Shown here: in pieces, positions 42,897-50,264 of the stretch
Numbering within the stretch: the first letter of the stretch is position 1
Layout of the letters: the number at the start of each line of letters is the position of its first letter
NCBI GenBank assembly: GCA_004554385.1
Contig: SFMO01000189.1
Location: forward strand, 1-64,000
Source of the DNA: Ruminococcus flavefaciens
GTDB lineage: Bacteria; Bacillota; Clostridia; Oscillospirales; Ruminococcaceae
Length of the DNA stretch: 64,000 nucleotides
Reading direction: 5' to 3'
The notes under the pieces: generated by a model
The model's input: only the letters and a program-made list of their open reading frames with translations
What the model was told of the DNA's origin: nothing
Databases searched by the model: none
Translations under genes and position numbers: made by a program

Positions 42897-43748
42897 TCAG
42901 TTGCCAAACAGCTTTTCTATTGCCGCCACGCAGTCCTTCTCCGAGATTATCTCAGGCGAAATATCGCAGCCTGCCTTGCGGAGCTCCCATACCAGCTCAG
43001 TTACCTGCGGTACGTCAAGCCCGATAGCTTTCAGCTTTTCCACCTGTGAGAATACCTTCTCGGGGATGTTGTCGAGGACTACCTCTCCCTTGTCCATTAC
43101 GACGACACGGTCGCAGTCCGCAGCCTCGTCCATATAATGGGTTATAAGGACTATTGTTATGCCCTGCTCACGGTTCATGCGGTGTATAGTCGCAAGGACC
43201 TCCCTGCGTCCCTGAGGGTCGAGCATAGCAGTGGGCTCGTCAAGGATTATGCATTTCGGCTGCATGGCGATAATGCCTGCGATAGCCACTCGCTGCTTCT
43301 GTCCGCCCGAGAGCTGACTCGGTGAGTGGAGCCTGTAATCATACATACCCACGGCTTTAAGGCTGTCGTCCACTCGTCTGCGCATCTCCTCATAGGGTAC
43401 GCCCAGATTTTCCAGAGCGAAGGCAACGTCCTCCTCGACTACAGATGAAACTATCTGGTTGTCGGGATTCTGGAACACCATTCCAGCCCTCTGACGGAGG
43501 TCAAAAAGCTTGTCCTCGTCCTTTGTGTTTATGCCGTCCACTATGACCGTGCCCTCTGTGGGTAGCAGTATAGCGTTCAGATGTTTGGCAAGAGTGGATT
43601 TTCCGCAGCCATTGTGCCCAAGCACAGCCACGAACTCACCCTGCTTTATGTCAAGGTCTATGCCTTTCAGTACCTCCACGGGCTTTTTCTCCTCGTCGTC
43701 GGACTCATAGGCGAAATGCAGACCTTTTATTTCGATTATATTTTCCAT
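42897..43748 (-). CDS. ecfA1: energy-coupling factor ATPase EcfA1
   Basis: The 283-residue ATPase has Walker A GHNGCGKST, FQNPDNQIVSSVVEEDV at the Q-loop (EcfA1 type), signature LSGGQKQR and Walker B CIILDEPTAMLDP. It pairs with EcfA2 in the ECF vitamin-transport module. The start is ATG 43748 behind AAGGATAA. It begins only 8 bp after the DUF6440 gene, so the small gene shares its transcript. Confidence 0.94.
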   Translation of the reverse strand: MENIIEIKGLHFAYESDDEEKKPVEVLKGIDLDIKQGEFVAVLGHNGCGKSTLAKHLNAILLPTEGTVIVDGINTKDEDKLFDLRQRAGMVFQNPDNQIVSSVVEEDVAFALENLGVPYEEMRRRVDDSLKAVGMYDYRLHSPSQLSGGQKQRVAIAGIIAMQPKCIILDEPTAMLDPQGRREVLATIHRMNREQGITIVLITHYMDEAADCDRVVVMDKGEVVLDNIPEKVFSQVEKLKAIGLDVPQVTELVWELRKAGCDISPEIISEKDCVAAIEKLFGN

Positions 43749-43756
43749 ATTTATCC

Positions 43757-43954
43757 TTATTTCTTAAAAGCTTCTATCTCCGCAGGAGTCGATACAACAG
43801 GCTTGCCGTCCTTATCAACGAGCACAGACATTCCTCCTGAATATCCGTCCTCGTGGTAGAAGTAGTTTACTCCTGTAACTGTGTCCACCCATATCTGTGA
43901 AACTGTGAGTTTTCCCTGTGAATATACTTTTACGAATCTTTCATCTTTTGCCAT
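43757..43954 (-). CDS. small DUF6440-like protein
   Basis: The 65-residue protein has the motif DTVTGVNYFYHEDGYSGGMS followed by LVDKDGKPV, the pattern of DUF6440. That family is common in Firmicutes as a short stand-alone protein of unknown role. It has no signal peptide and is predicted to be all beta. AGGAG precedes ATG 43954. It is placed directly before ecfA1 (8-bp gap). Confidence 0.72.
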   Translation of the reverse strand: MAKDERFVKVYSQGKLTVSQIWVDTVTGVNYFYHEDGYSGGMSVLVDKDGKPVVSTPAEIEAFKK

Positions 43955-43987
43955 TTTAATTACTCCTATATCATGTTTTTTAACAGG

Positions 43988-44000
43988 CGGTTAATATCCG
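43988..44000. repeat. CGG-N7-CCG short inverted repeat, copy 2
   Basis: GGCGG-TTAATAT-CCGCC, here with 5-bp arms, between the methyltransferase and DUF6440 genes. Confidence 0.5.
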
Positions 44001-44026
44001 CCCCTACTGTTTTTACATATCATTAA

Positions 44027-44115
44027 AGTGCTGTAAGCGATATGCAATTATATTTTTTGATAATTGTAAGCGAGTTTACGAGCGTCAGCGTGGCAAGGGT
44101 GCAGCGTCACGCTGC
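44027..44115 (-). repeat. 89-bp dispersed element, copy B
   Basis: It aligns with 27090-27178. The central stem reads ATTAT...ATAAT here in place of TATCAT...ATGATA, so pairing is kept despite base changes. On the minus strand it overlaps the last ten or so codons of the methyltransferase gene and supplies its stop codon. Confidence 0.85.
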
Positions 44116-44972
44116 TGCCAGATAGCGGTGGAGCCGCATGGCAGGGTCATTCCCGTTGACTTTACGGGAAGTCCTATCTCGTCAAAGCTGACGTTCCCGC
44201 CGAATTTATCTGTGAGGACAGTTCCAAGTATATACCCCATTACCGAAGGAGAAAGTCCTGTAGTATAGCTGTTTATCAGGAAGAACAGCGGATCGTAGGA
44301 GAGAACTCCCGAACAGAGCTTAACAAGGTCGTAAACGCAGTTTTCAAGCTTCCATACCTCGCCCCCGGGACCTCTTCCGTAGCTTGGCGGGTCCATGACC
44401 ACCGCGTCGTACTTGCGTCCGCGGCGTATTTCACGGGCGATGAACTTTTCGCAGTCGTCCACAATCCAGCGTATGGGCTTTTCGGTAAGTCCCGAAGCTG
44501 CGGCATTTTCTCTCGCCCACTGAACCATGCCCTTTGAGGCATCAACATGGCATACGGAAGCTCCTGCTGCTGCACAGGCAAGGGTGGCTCCTCCTGTATA
44601 AGCGAACAGGTTCAGCACGTTTATCTCACGTCCTGCATTGCGTATCTTATCCGCCATAAAGTCCCAGTTTACAGCCTGTTCGGGGAAAAGTCCCGTATGC
44701 TTGAAGCCTGTGGGACGGATATTGAAGTTGAGGTCGCCGTAGCTTATATTCCATGACTCGGGAAGTCTTTTGCGGAACTCCCACTTGCCGCCGCCCTGAT
44801 TTGAACGGTGATAGTGACCGTCGGCTGTTTTCCACATGGGATCGGTGCGCTCGGTCTTCCAGATTATCTGGGGATCGGGACGCACAAGGCTTATGCCGCC
44901 CCACGTTTCAAGCTTTTCGCCGTCCGATGTATCTAATATCTTATAGTCCTTCCAGTTATTTGCTGTTCTCAA
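44085..44972 (-). CDS. class I SAM-dependent rRNA methyltransferase-like protein
   Basis: The 295-residue protein has the SAM-binding motif VLNLFAYTGG, the acidic loop VDASKGMVQWAREN and the catalytic-type DPPSYGRGPGG, as in RlmI/RlmKL-related 23S rRNA cytosine or guanine methyltransferases. It lacks the N-terminal PUA domain of RlmI. The exact target base is not readable. The start is TTG 44972 with GGAG 8 nt upstream. It begins 29 bp after glmM ends. The last residues (QQRDAAPLPR) are encoded by the dispersed element at 44027-44115, so the natural C-terminus may have been replaced when the element arrived. Confidence 0.83.
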   Translation of the reverse strand: MRTANNWKDYKILDTSDGEKLETWGGISLVRPDPQIIWKTERTDPMWKTADGHYHRSNQGGGKWEFRKRLPESWNISYGDLNFNIRPTGFKHTGLFPEQAVNWDFMADKIRNAGREINVLNLFAYTGGATLACAAAGASVCHVDASKGMVQWARENAAASGLTEKPIRWIVDDCEKFIAREIRRGRKYDAVVMDPPSYGRGPGGEVWKLENCVYDLVKLCSGVLSYDPLFFLINSYTTGLSPSVMGYILGTVLTDKFGGNVSFDEIGLPVKSTGMTLPCGSTAIWQQRDAAPLPR

Positions 44973-45001
44973 AGTAAATGCTCCTTATGTTTTCCTTGCG
45001 T

Positions 45002-46360
45002 TCAGCTGTCGAACGCACAGCTTTCCTTTATGCGCTGAGCTATCTCAACTGCCATATCATTTATTCTGCCGAAGTCTGTTCCCTCGGTCATAATGCGCAC
45101 GATAGGCTCTTTTCCGCTTTCACGGACCATTATCCTGCCCTCGCCGCCGAGCTCTGTCTCATACTCCTCTATAAGGTCGGTAACGTTTTTCTGGTTTTTC
45201 CAGAGCTCTTTATACTGCGGATGTATCTTGACATTCAGCTTGACCTGCGGATATGCAGGCATATCGCCTGCAAGCTCGCTGAGCTTCATGCCGCTTTGCT
45301 TCATTATGCTCAGCAGCCGTGCTCCTGCAAGCTGACCGTCGCCTGTACCTGCGTCGTCAAGGAAGATTATATGCCCGTTGGGCTCTCCTCCGAGCTTATA
45401 GCCGCCCTCCAGCATGCGCTCAAGGACGTACCTGACGCCTGCGCCCGAGCTGACCAGCTTTATGGCATTGGCTTCTGCGTATTTCCGCAGTCCGAAACAG
45501 CTCATGGGAGTGACGACAGCCGTATCATTGGCAAGAGTGCCATGTTTTTTCATACTTCCCGCAAAAATGGCAATAAGCCTGTCGCCGTCCGCAATAATGC
45601 CGTTCTCGTCAACTGCTATACAGCGGTCTGCGTCGCCGTCAAAGGCAAGTCCGCAGTCGCAGCTGTTTTCCACAACGTACTCCATAAGGCGGTGAACGTG
45701 GGTACTGCCGCAGTCCTTATTGATGTTTTTTCCGTCGGGTTTATCAGCTATTACCATTACTTCAGCACCAAGAGCGCTGAAAAGCTTTTCTGCGGTATAT
45801 GCTGCACAGCCGTTTGCACAGTCCAGAGCAACTCTGAGCCCGTCAAGGGGCTCGGTGACTATATCCCTTATGTGACTGATGTATTCCTCCGCAGCATTTT
45901 CACAGTGTATCACTCTGCCCACATCTTCATGGGAGCAGAGCACTATCTCTTCGGGAGCTTTCAGGACGAGACGCTCGATCTCTTCTTCTGCGTCCTCCAT
46001 GAGCTTGTGTCCCTTTGAGGAAAATATCTTCAAACCGTTGAATTCGGCACTGTTATGGCTTCCCGATATCATTATACCGCCGTCCGCCTCGTGAGCGCCT
46101 ATAAGGTATGCCACCGCCGGAGTCGGAACGACGCCTAAAAGCTCGGCATCAGCACCGACAGAGCATATTCCTGCGCACACTGCTGCTTCCAGTGCGTCTG
46201 AGGACAGCCTTGTATCCTTGCCGATGAGTATTTTAGTTTTTCCGCCGTCCTTTTTTGCAAGCACCATTGCCGCAGCTCTTCCAGTCTGCATTGCAAGCTC
46301 GCAGGTGAGGTCGGTCACCGCAATACCTCTCGGACCGTCGGTCCCGAACAATTTAGCCAT
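45002..46360 (-). CDS. glmM: phosphoglucosamine mutase, GlmM type
   Basis: The 452-residue enzyme converts glucosamine-6-phosphate to glucosamine-1-phosphate for peptidoglycan. Four alpha-D-phosphohexomutase domains are visible: GTDGPRGIAV at the start, the phosphoserine loop GIMISGSHNS (usually ISASHNP), metal loop FDGDADRC, sugar loop GGEPNGHII (GlmM usually GGEQSGH) and phosphate loop RESGKEP (usually RxSGTEP). Three of these differ from the common GlmM motif, so substrate range may be altered. GlmM remains the best call by length and its genomic place among core genes. The ribosome site AAGGAGA precedes ATG 46360. Confidence 0.82.
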   Translation of the reverse strand: MAKLFGTDGPRGIAVTDLTCELAMQTGRAAAMVLAKKDGGKTKILIGKDTRLSSDALEAAVCAGICSVGADAELLGVVPTPAVAYLIGAHEADGGIMISGSHNSAEFNGLKIFSSKGHKLMEDAEEEIERLVLKAPEEIVLCSHEDVGRVIHCENAAEEYISHIRDIVTEPLDGLRVALDCANGCAAYTAEKLFSALGAEVMVIADKPDGKNINKDCGSTHVHRLMEYVVENSCDCGLAFDGDADRCIAVDENGIIADGDRLIAIFAGSMKKHGTLANDTAVVTPMSCFGLRKYAEANAIKLVSSGAGVRYVLERMLEGGYKLGGEPNGHIIFLDDAGTGDGQLAGARLLSIMKQSGMKLSELAGDMPAYPQVKLNVKIHPQYKELWKNQKNVTDLIEEYETELGGEGRIMVRESGKEPIVRIMTEGTDFGRINDMAVEIAQRIKESCAFDS

Positions 46361-46425
46361 TGAATAATTATCTCCTTAATTTTGCTGAAAATCGAGCATA
46401 TGTACAGCAGACTGTAATTCTCAAT

Positions 46426-46953
46426 TTATTTTATCTTATATATCGCTATGGGACGCCGCTTCCCTGCTACTTCCTCCACATCTGCGCAGAGATACATATT
46501 CCCCACGTTGTTGTAGCGGTTATAGACCTTTATCCCTCCTGCCGTCCTTACGCAGAACACTGTATGTATAGGGGATAAAAATGGCAGCTTTGTCCAGAAG
46601 GTGATTATGAAGGCTTCAGCAGCCTCCGTGCTCTTTATACGCGGACACTCCGCGCCGAAATGTCTCAGGGCTCTGCCAAGCATGAATACATTGCAGCCGA
46701 AAAATCCCATAAGAAGGCGGAATCGCTCCATATAGAAGGCAATATCCTTCAGAGCTTCGGGCTTTTCAAGGTAGACAAGCGCATTATGCACGGCAATGAC
46801 CTCACAGCCGTTAAAGCTCATTCGGCAAATGCCGTAGCGAAGCTTTGAAACAAGTCCCAGCCCTTGTCCGTTTATCATTTTTCCGAATTCGGGCTGTTCC
46901 ACCTTTTCGGTGTTGTGCCTGAGATTGAATTTCCATGAAGCCAGATTAAACAT
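46426..46953 (-). CDS. unrecognised protein, possible papain/C39-like fold
   Basis: The 175-residue cytoplasmic protein lacks a signal peptide. The segment FNGCEVIAVHNALVYL (Cys about 49), a later IHTVFCVR (His about 136) and YNRYNN are spaced like the Cys, His and Asn/Asp of C39/papain-like peptidases. This is a weak inference. It lies 29 bp after ruvB and 65 bp before glmM on the same strand, so it probably belongs to the ruv transcript. GGGGGA precedes ATG 46953. The family is not known to me. Confidence 0.5.
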   Translation of the reverse strand: MFNLASWKFNLRHNTEKVEQPEFGKMINGQGLGLVSKLRYGICRMSFNGCEVIAVHNALVYLEKPEALKDIAFYMERFRLLMGFFGCNVFMLGRALRHFGAECPRIKSTEAAEAFIITFWTKLPFLSPIHTVFCVRTAGGIKVYNRYNNVGNMYLCADVEEVAGKRRPIAIYKIK

Positions 46954-46982
46954 AAATACTCATCCCCCTTGAGTAAATGTCC

Positions 46983-48041
46983 TTAGAAGCTCATCTGACC
47001 TTCCTCGGTAGCTGATGTCTGCTCGGGAGGAACTATGCCCAGATGCTCATAAGCAAGCCGTGTGGCAACTCTGCCTCTGGGAGTTCTTCCAAGGAATCCC
47101 AGCTGCATAAGGAAGGGCTCGCATATATCCTCAAGGGTAACGCTCTCCTCGTTGATAGCCGAGGCAAGGGTCTCCAGTCCCACAGGTCCGCCGCCGTATC
47201 CCTTGATTATCATTTCCAGCATGCGTCTGTCAAGACCGTCAAGTCCAAGATGGTCTATATCAAGCCTGCTGAGGGCTATGGAAGCTATCTCCTGAGTTAT
47301 CTCTCCGTTGCCCATAACATCGGCAAAGTCACGGACGCGCTTCAGAAGCCTGTTTGCTATACGCGGCGTACCTCTTGCCCTGCCTGCTATCTCTGCCGCA
47401 CCATCTGAGGTACATGGTATGCCAAGTATCATGGAGCTTCTGCGGACGATGTCCGTAAGCTGCTCCTTTGTATACAGCTCAAGGCGCTGTATAACGCCGA
47501 AACGGTCACGGAGAGGCGCGGAGAGCTGTCCTGCTCTTGTGGTAGCGCCGATAAGTGTGAATGGCTTGAGGTCCATACGTATAGAACGTGCGGAAGGTCC
47601 CTTGCCGATGATAATATCTATAACTCTGTCCTCAAGTGCAGGGTAGAGTATCTCCTCTACCGCACGGGACAGTCTGTGTATCTCGTCTATGAAAAGAACG
47701 TCGTTGTCGGAGAGGCTGGTGAGGAGCGAAACCAGGTCACCGGGCTTTTCAATAGCAGGACCTGTTGTTACACGCAGATTGACTCCCAGCTCATGGGCGA
47801 TTATCGAGGAAAGAGTGGTCTTTCCAAGTCCCGGAGGCCCGTACAGTAGCACATGGTCAAGGGGCTCGCTTCTGCGCTTTGCAGCCTCGATATATATGGC
47901 GAGGTTTTCCTTCACCTTGTCCTGTCCGATATACTCATGGAGAGTCTGCGGTCTGAGACTTATCTCTGTATCGCTGTCCTCTGTGGTATTTTCGGGAGTT
48001 ATTATTCTCGGAGCGAACTCCATATCCTCTGTCTGTATCAA
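46983..48041 (-). CDS. ruvB: Holliday junction branch migration helicase RuvB
   Basis: The 352-residue AAA+ motor has Walker A YGPPGLGKTT, Walker B VLFIDEIHR, sensor ATTRAG, and a C-terminal winged helix with LGFLGRTPRGR for DNA contact. With RuvA it moves Holliday junctions that RuvC cuts. The start is a TTG at 48041 behind AGAGGTG. It is separated from ruvA by an SseB-like gene (48057-48791), an uncommon insertion. Confidence 0.96.
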   Translation of the reverse strand: MIQTEDMEFAPRIITPENTTEDSDTEISLRPQTLHEYIGQDKVKENLAIYIEAAKRRSEPLDHVLLYGPPGLGKTTLSSIIAHELGVNLRVTTGPAIEKPGDLVSLLTSLSDNDVLFIDEIHRLSRAVEEILYPALEDRVIDIIIGKGPSARSIRMDLKPFTLIGATTRAGQLSAPLRDRFGVIQRLELYTKEQLTDIVRRSSMILGIPCTSDGAAEIAGRARGTPRIANRLLKRVRDFADVMGNGEITQEIASIALSRLDIDHLGLDGLDRRMLEMIIKGYGGGPVGLETLASAINEESVTLEDICEPFLMQLGFLGRTPRGRVATRLAYEHLGIVPPEQTSATEEGQMSF

Positions 48042-48056
48042 AAAAACACCTCTGAA

Positions 48057-48791
48057 TTATTTCTCGAAAAATCTCTTTTTGCGGACATAGAAGGGCTCAA
48101 CTGTCTCCGCAGCCTTTTTGCCCATATCCTGCTCATAGCTTATGAAGCACAGGTGCTCATTGGCTTTGACCGTCTTGGAAAGGTACTTTGAAAGCGGTAC
48201 GAAAAGCTTTCTTGTGCTTCCCATCATGTCAAGAACAAGGAGTATCTGCGGCTTTTCACAGCCCTTTATCATCTCCATGATAAAGGCTCTGTCAACATTG
48301 GGCTGCTTTGATAGGAACTTGCTTGCCGCTCTTGTGATATGGCTGACCGAATGCTCTACGGGACGATAGCTGATTATATCCGCCTCGTTGTATGAGATAG
48401 CCTTTATTTTAAGGTTTCTTGCTATCATCAATATGCTCTTTATCTCCTGTGAGGAGAATTCCTTACCGTAGGAATTCGGGTTCAGTACCGCCGATACCGA
48501 CTGGATAAGGTCGAAAAGTCTCAGGCAGTTTATCTTATAGCAGTCAACATAGCGCTTTGCAAACTGCTGGAGCGCACGATAGCTTGTAAAAAACGGTATG
48601 AATACCTCTCCGTCAGGATTCTGTGTGGTTATCAGTTCAAGCTGTATACCGCCCTCAGCTCTGTCGCGCTCCTGCTTTACGGGATTCTTGCAGATGACAT
48701 AGACATCGCTTTTTATCAGCGTCTGCAAGAACAGCGAGCGCTGTGAGGGATCCTTTATTGCAGCTTTCAGCAATTCGTCAAGATTCATCAT
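48057..48791 (-). CDS. SseB-like domain protein inserted between ruvA and ruvB
   Basis: The 244-residue cytoplasmic protein has an N-terminal part (about 1-110) resembling SseB: LLKAAIKDPSQRSLFLQTLIKSDVYV, then EVFIPFFTSYRALQQF. SseB was linked to serine sensitivity in E. coli and its biochemical role is unknown. The C-terminal half (about 120-244) is basic at its end (RKKRFFEK). Gaps are 24 bp to ruvA and 15 bp to ruvB, so it is cotranscribed with recombination genes. GGAAGG lies 8 nt before ATG 48791; the second ATG is also possible. Confidence 0.65.
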   Translation of the reverse strand: MMNLDELLKAAIKDPSQRSLFLQTLIKSDVYVICKNPVKQERDRAEGGIQLELITTQNPDGEVFIPFFTSYRALQQFAKRYVDCYKINCLRLFDLIQSVSAVLNPNSYGKEFSSQEIKSILMIARNLKIKAISYNEADIISYRPVEHSVSHITRAASKFLSKQPNVDRAFIMEMIKGCEKPQILLVLDMMGSTRKLFVPLSKYLSKTVKANEHLCFISYEQDMGKKAAETVEPFYVRKKRFFEK

Positions 48792-48815
48792 AACAATAAC
48801 CTTCCTTACATATTT

Positions 48816-49439
48816 TTAGCGCATATTCTTTGCCGCCATCAGTCTGAGTGTTTCCTTTATGAGGTCCTGTGTACTGAGTGACTGGTCAAGCTTGCTGAGT
48901 ATCGGCGCTGCCTCTCCCTGAGAATATCCAAGCACCATAAGGGCTTCGAGAGCCTCTGATACTGATGAGGAGGCTGCTCCCGACGCAAGATGTGAGAGCT
49001 CCGCAGCGTCGCTGCTTATGCTGCCGCTTATGGATTCCGAGGAGATCTTGTCCTTGAGTTCAAGCACAAGGCGCTGAGCGGTCTTTGCACCGATACCCTT
49101 TGTCTTTGTGAATGCCTTGCTGTCGCCTGAAGCAACCAGAAGTGCGAATCTCTCTGGTGTTACGTCCGAAAGAATGGCTGTCGCCGCCTTTGGACCTACG
49201 CCCGATACGGATATGAGCAGCTTGAAGCAGTTGAGCTCCTGAAGTGTTGCAAAGCCGAACAGCTCCACAACGTCCTCTCTCACGTAGAGATATGTGTACA
49301 GCATAGCCTCGCTGCCCAGCTCGCCAAGCTGTGACACTGTATTGTATGAGGTCCTGCAGCCGTATCCCACGCCGCCGCATTCTATTACTGCAAAGCCCAG
49401 CTCCTTCACTGTAAGCTTTCCCTTTACACTGTAAATCAT
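48816..49439 (-). CDS. ruvA: Holliday junction DNA-binding protein RuvA
   Basis: The 207-residue protein has an N-terminal OB fold (MIYSVKGKLTVKEL), paired helix-hairpin-helix motifs (LISVSGVGPKAATAIL and FTKTKGIGAKTAQRLVLELKD) and the C-terminal domain III that binds RuvB (about 158-205). It starts 13 bp after ruvC ends. ATG 49439 behind AGGGTACAGGA. Confidence 0.95.
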   Translation of the reverse strand: MIYSVKGKLTVKELGFAVIECGGVGYGCRTSYNTVSQLGELGSEAMLYTYLYVREDVVELFGFATLQELNCFKLLISVSGVGPKAATAILSDVTPERFALLVASGDSKAFTKTKGIGAKTAQRLVLELKDKISSESISGSISSDAAELSHLASGAASSSVSEALEALMVLGYSQGEAAPILSKLDQSLSTQDLIKETLRLMAAKNMR

Positions 49440-49452
49440 CGTCCTGTACCCT

Positions 49453-49944
49453 CTATTTCAAATCAAATCTTGTACTGTGCCCGTGACAGATAGCTATTGC
49501 AAGAGCGTCCGCCGCATCGTCGGGCTTAGGTATCTGAGCAAGTCCCAGAAGCTGCTTTGTCATCTCCATTACCTGCTTCTTCTCAGCCTTTCCGTAGCCT
49601 ACTACAGACTGCTTCACCTGCAGAGGAGTGTACTCCGAAACGGGTATCCCTCTTGTTGCCGCCGAAAGAACGGTTATCCCTCGTGCCTGCGCCACGTCTA
49701 TGGCTGTTTTCTGGTTTGTGGTGAAGTAAAGCCGCTCTATTGCCATGCAGTCGGGAGCGAATTTGTTGAATATGAACTCTATATCCTCATGTATGGCTCT
49801 CAGTCTCTCGGGGAACGGAGTTCCTGCCTCAGTGAGGACTGCTCCGTATTCAATAGGGGTGAACCTAATGCCGTCGTAATCGAGAACTCCGAATCCGACT
49901 ATGGCATAACCCGGATCAATCCCCAGTATTCTGACTTTTTTCAC
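49453..49944 (-). CDS. ruvC: Holliday junction resolvase RuvC
   Basis: The 163-residue endonuclease cuts Holliday junctions. Its catalytic acids are visible: Asp 10 in LGIDPGYAIVGFG, Glu in AIERLYF, and the DDAADALAIAICH pair near the end. The start is GTG 49944 behind AAGGTGAAAAGCA. It heads the ruvC-ruvA-sseB-like-ruvB transcript. Confidence 0.95.
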   Translation of the reverse strand: MKKVRILGIDPGYAIVGFGVLDYDGIRFTPIEYGAVLTEAGTPFPERLRAIHEDIEFIFNKFAPDCMAIERLYFTTNQKTAIDVAQARGITVLSAATRGIPVSEYTPLQVKQSVVGYGKAEKKQVMEMTKQLLGLAQIPKPDDAADALAIAICHGHSTRFDLK

Positions 49945-50009
49945 TGCTTTTCACCTTAATATTTGTTAAAAGTTTCGTGTGGTCATAGTTACTCACTATA
50001 TACTGTATT

Positions 50010-50039
50010 ATTATAACATAAAACAAGTTGCTATTGCAA
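50010..50039 (-). promoter_or_regulatory. promoter of the ruv operon
   Basis: TTGCAA (50034-50039), 18-bp spacer, TATAAT (50010-50015) on the minus strand. No LexA-type operator was recognised near it. Confidence 0.6.
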
Positions 50040-50107
50040 TATATTTATCCGTTTTTTATTGATTTCTACAAAAATAAATGCTATAATATGTGAGGTATAT
50101 CATATAA

Positions 50108-50244
50108 GGATTTAACAGCTTCGCCGTTAAATCCGGAAAGTAGTAAGTAGAAAGTAGTTAGTAGTTTTTGAAATATCATAAATAAACACCTTAACTCACT
50201 ATATTTTCGGATCCCTACTCTCTGATTTCTACTCACTACTCACT
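50108..50244. repeat. hairpin and heptamer-repeat leader before pheA
   Basis: First a 9-bp stem GGATTTAAC / GTTAAATCC (50108-50134). Then four tandem heptamers AAGTAGT-AAGTAGA-AAGTAGT-TAGTAGT (50138-50165). A second heptamer set follows: CTACTCT-CTGATTT-CTACTCA-CTACTCA (50215-50242), complementary to the first. The two sets can pair over about 26 bp across a 50-nt loop, ending next to the GGAGG site of pheA. It is the same design as the spoIVA leader, with a different heptamer. Confidence 0.75.
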
Positions 50245-50264
50245 TTTTTGGAGGTTTTTTTAAT

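Noticed and set aside
44978..46018. 346-codon plus-strand frame opposite glmM
   Set aside because: Antisense shadow of glmM.
49945..50264. T-box or other amino-acid riboswitch before pheA
   Set aside because: No T-box sequence (TGGNACC-type) or terminator; the region is explained by heptamer repeats.
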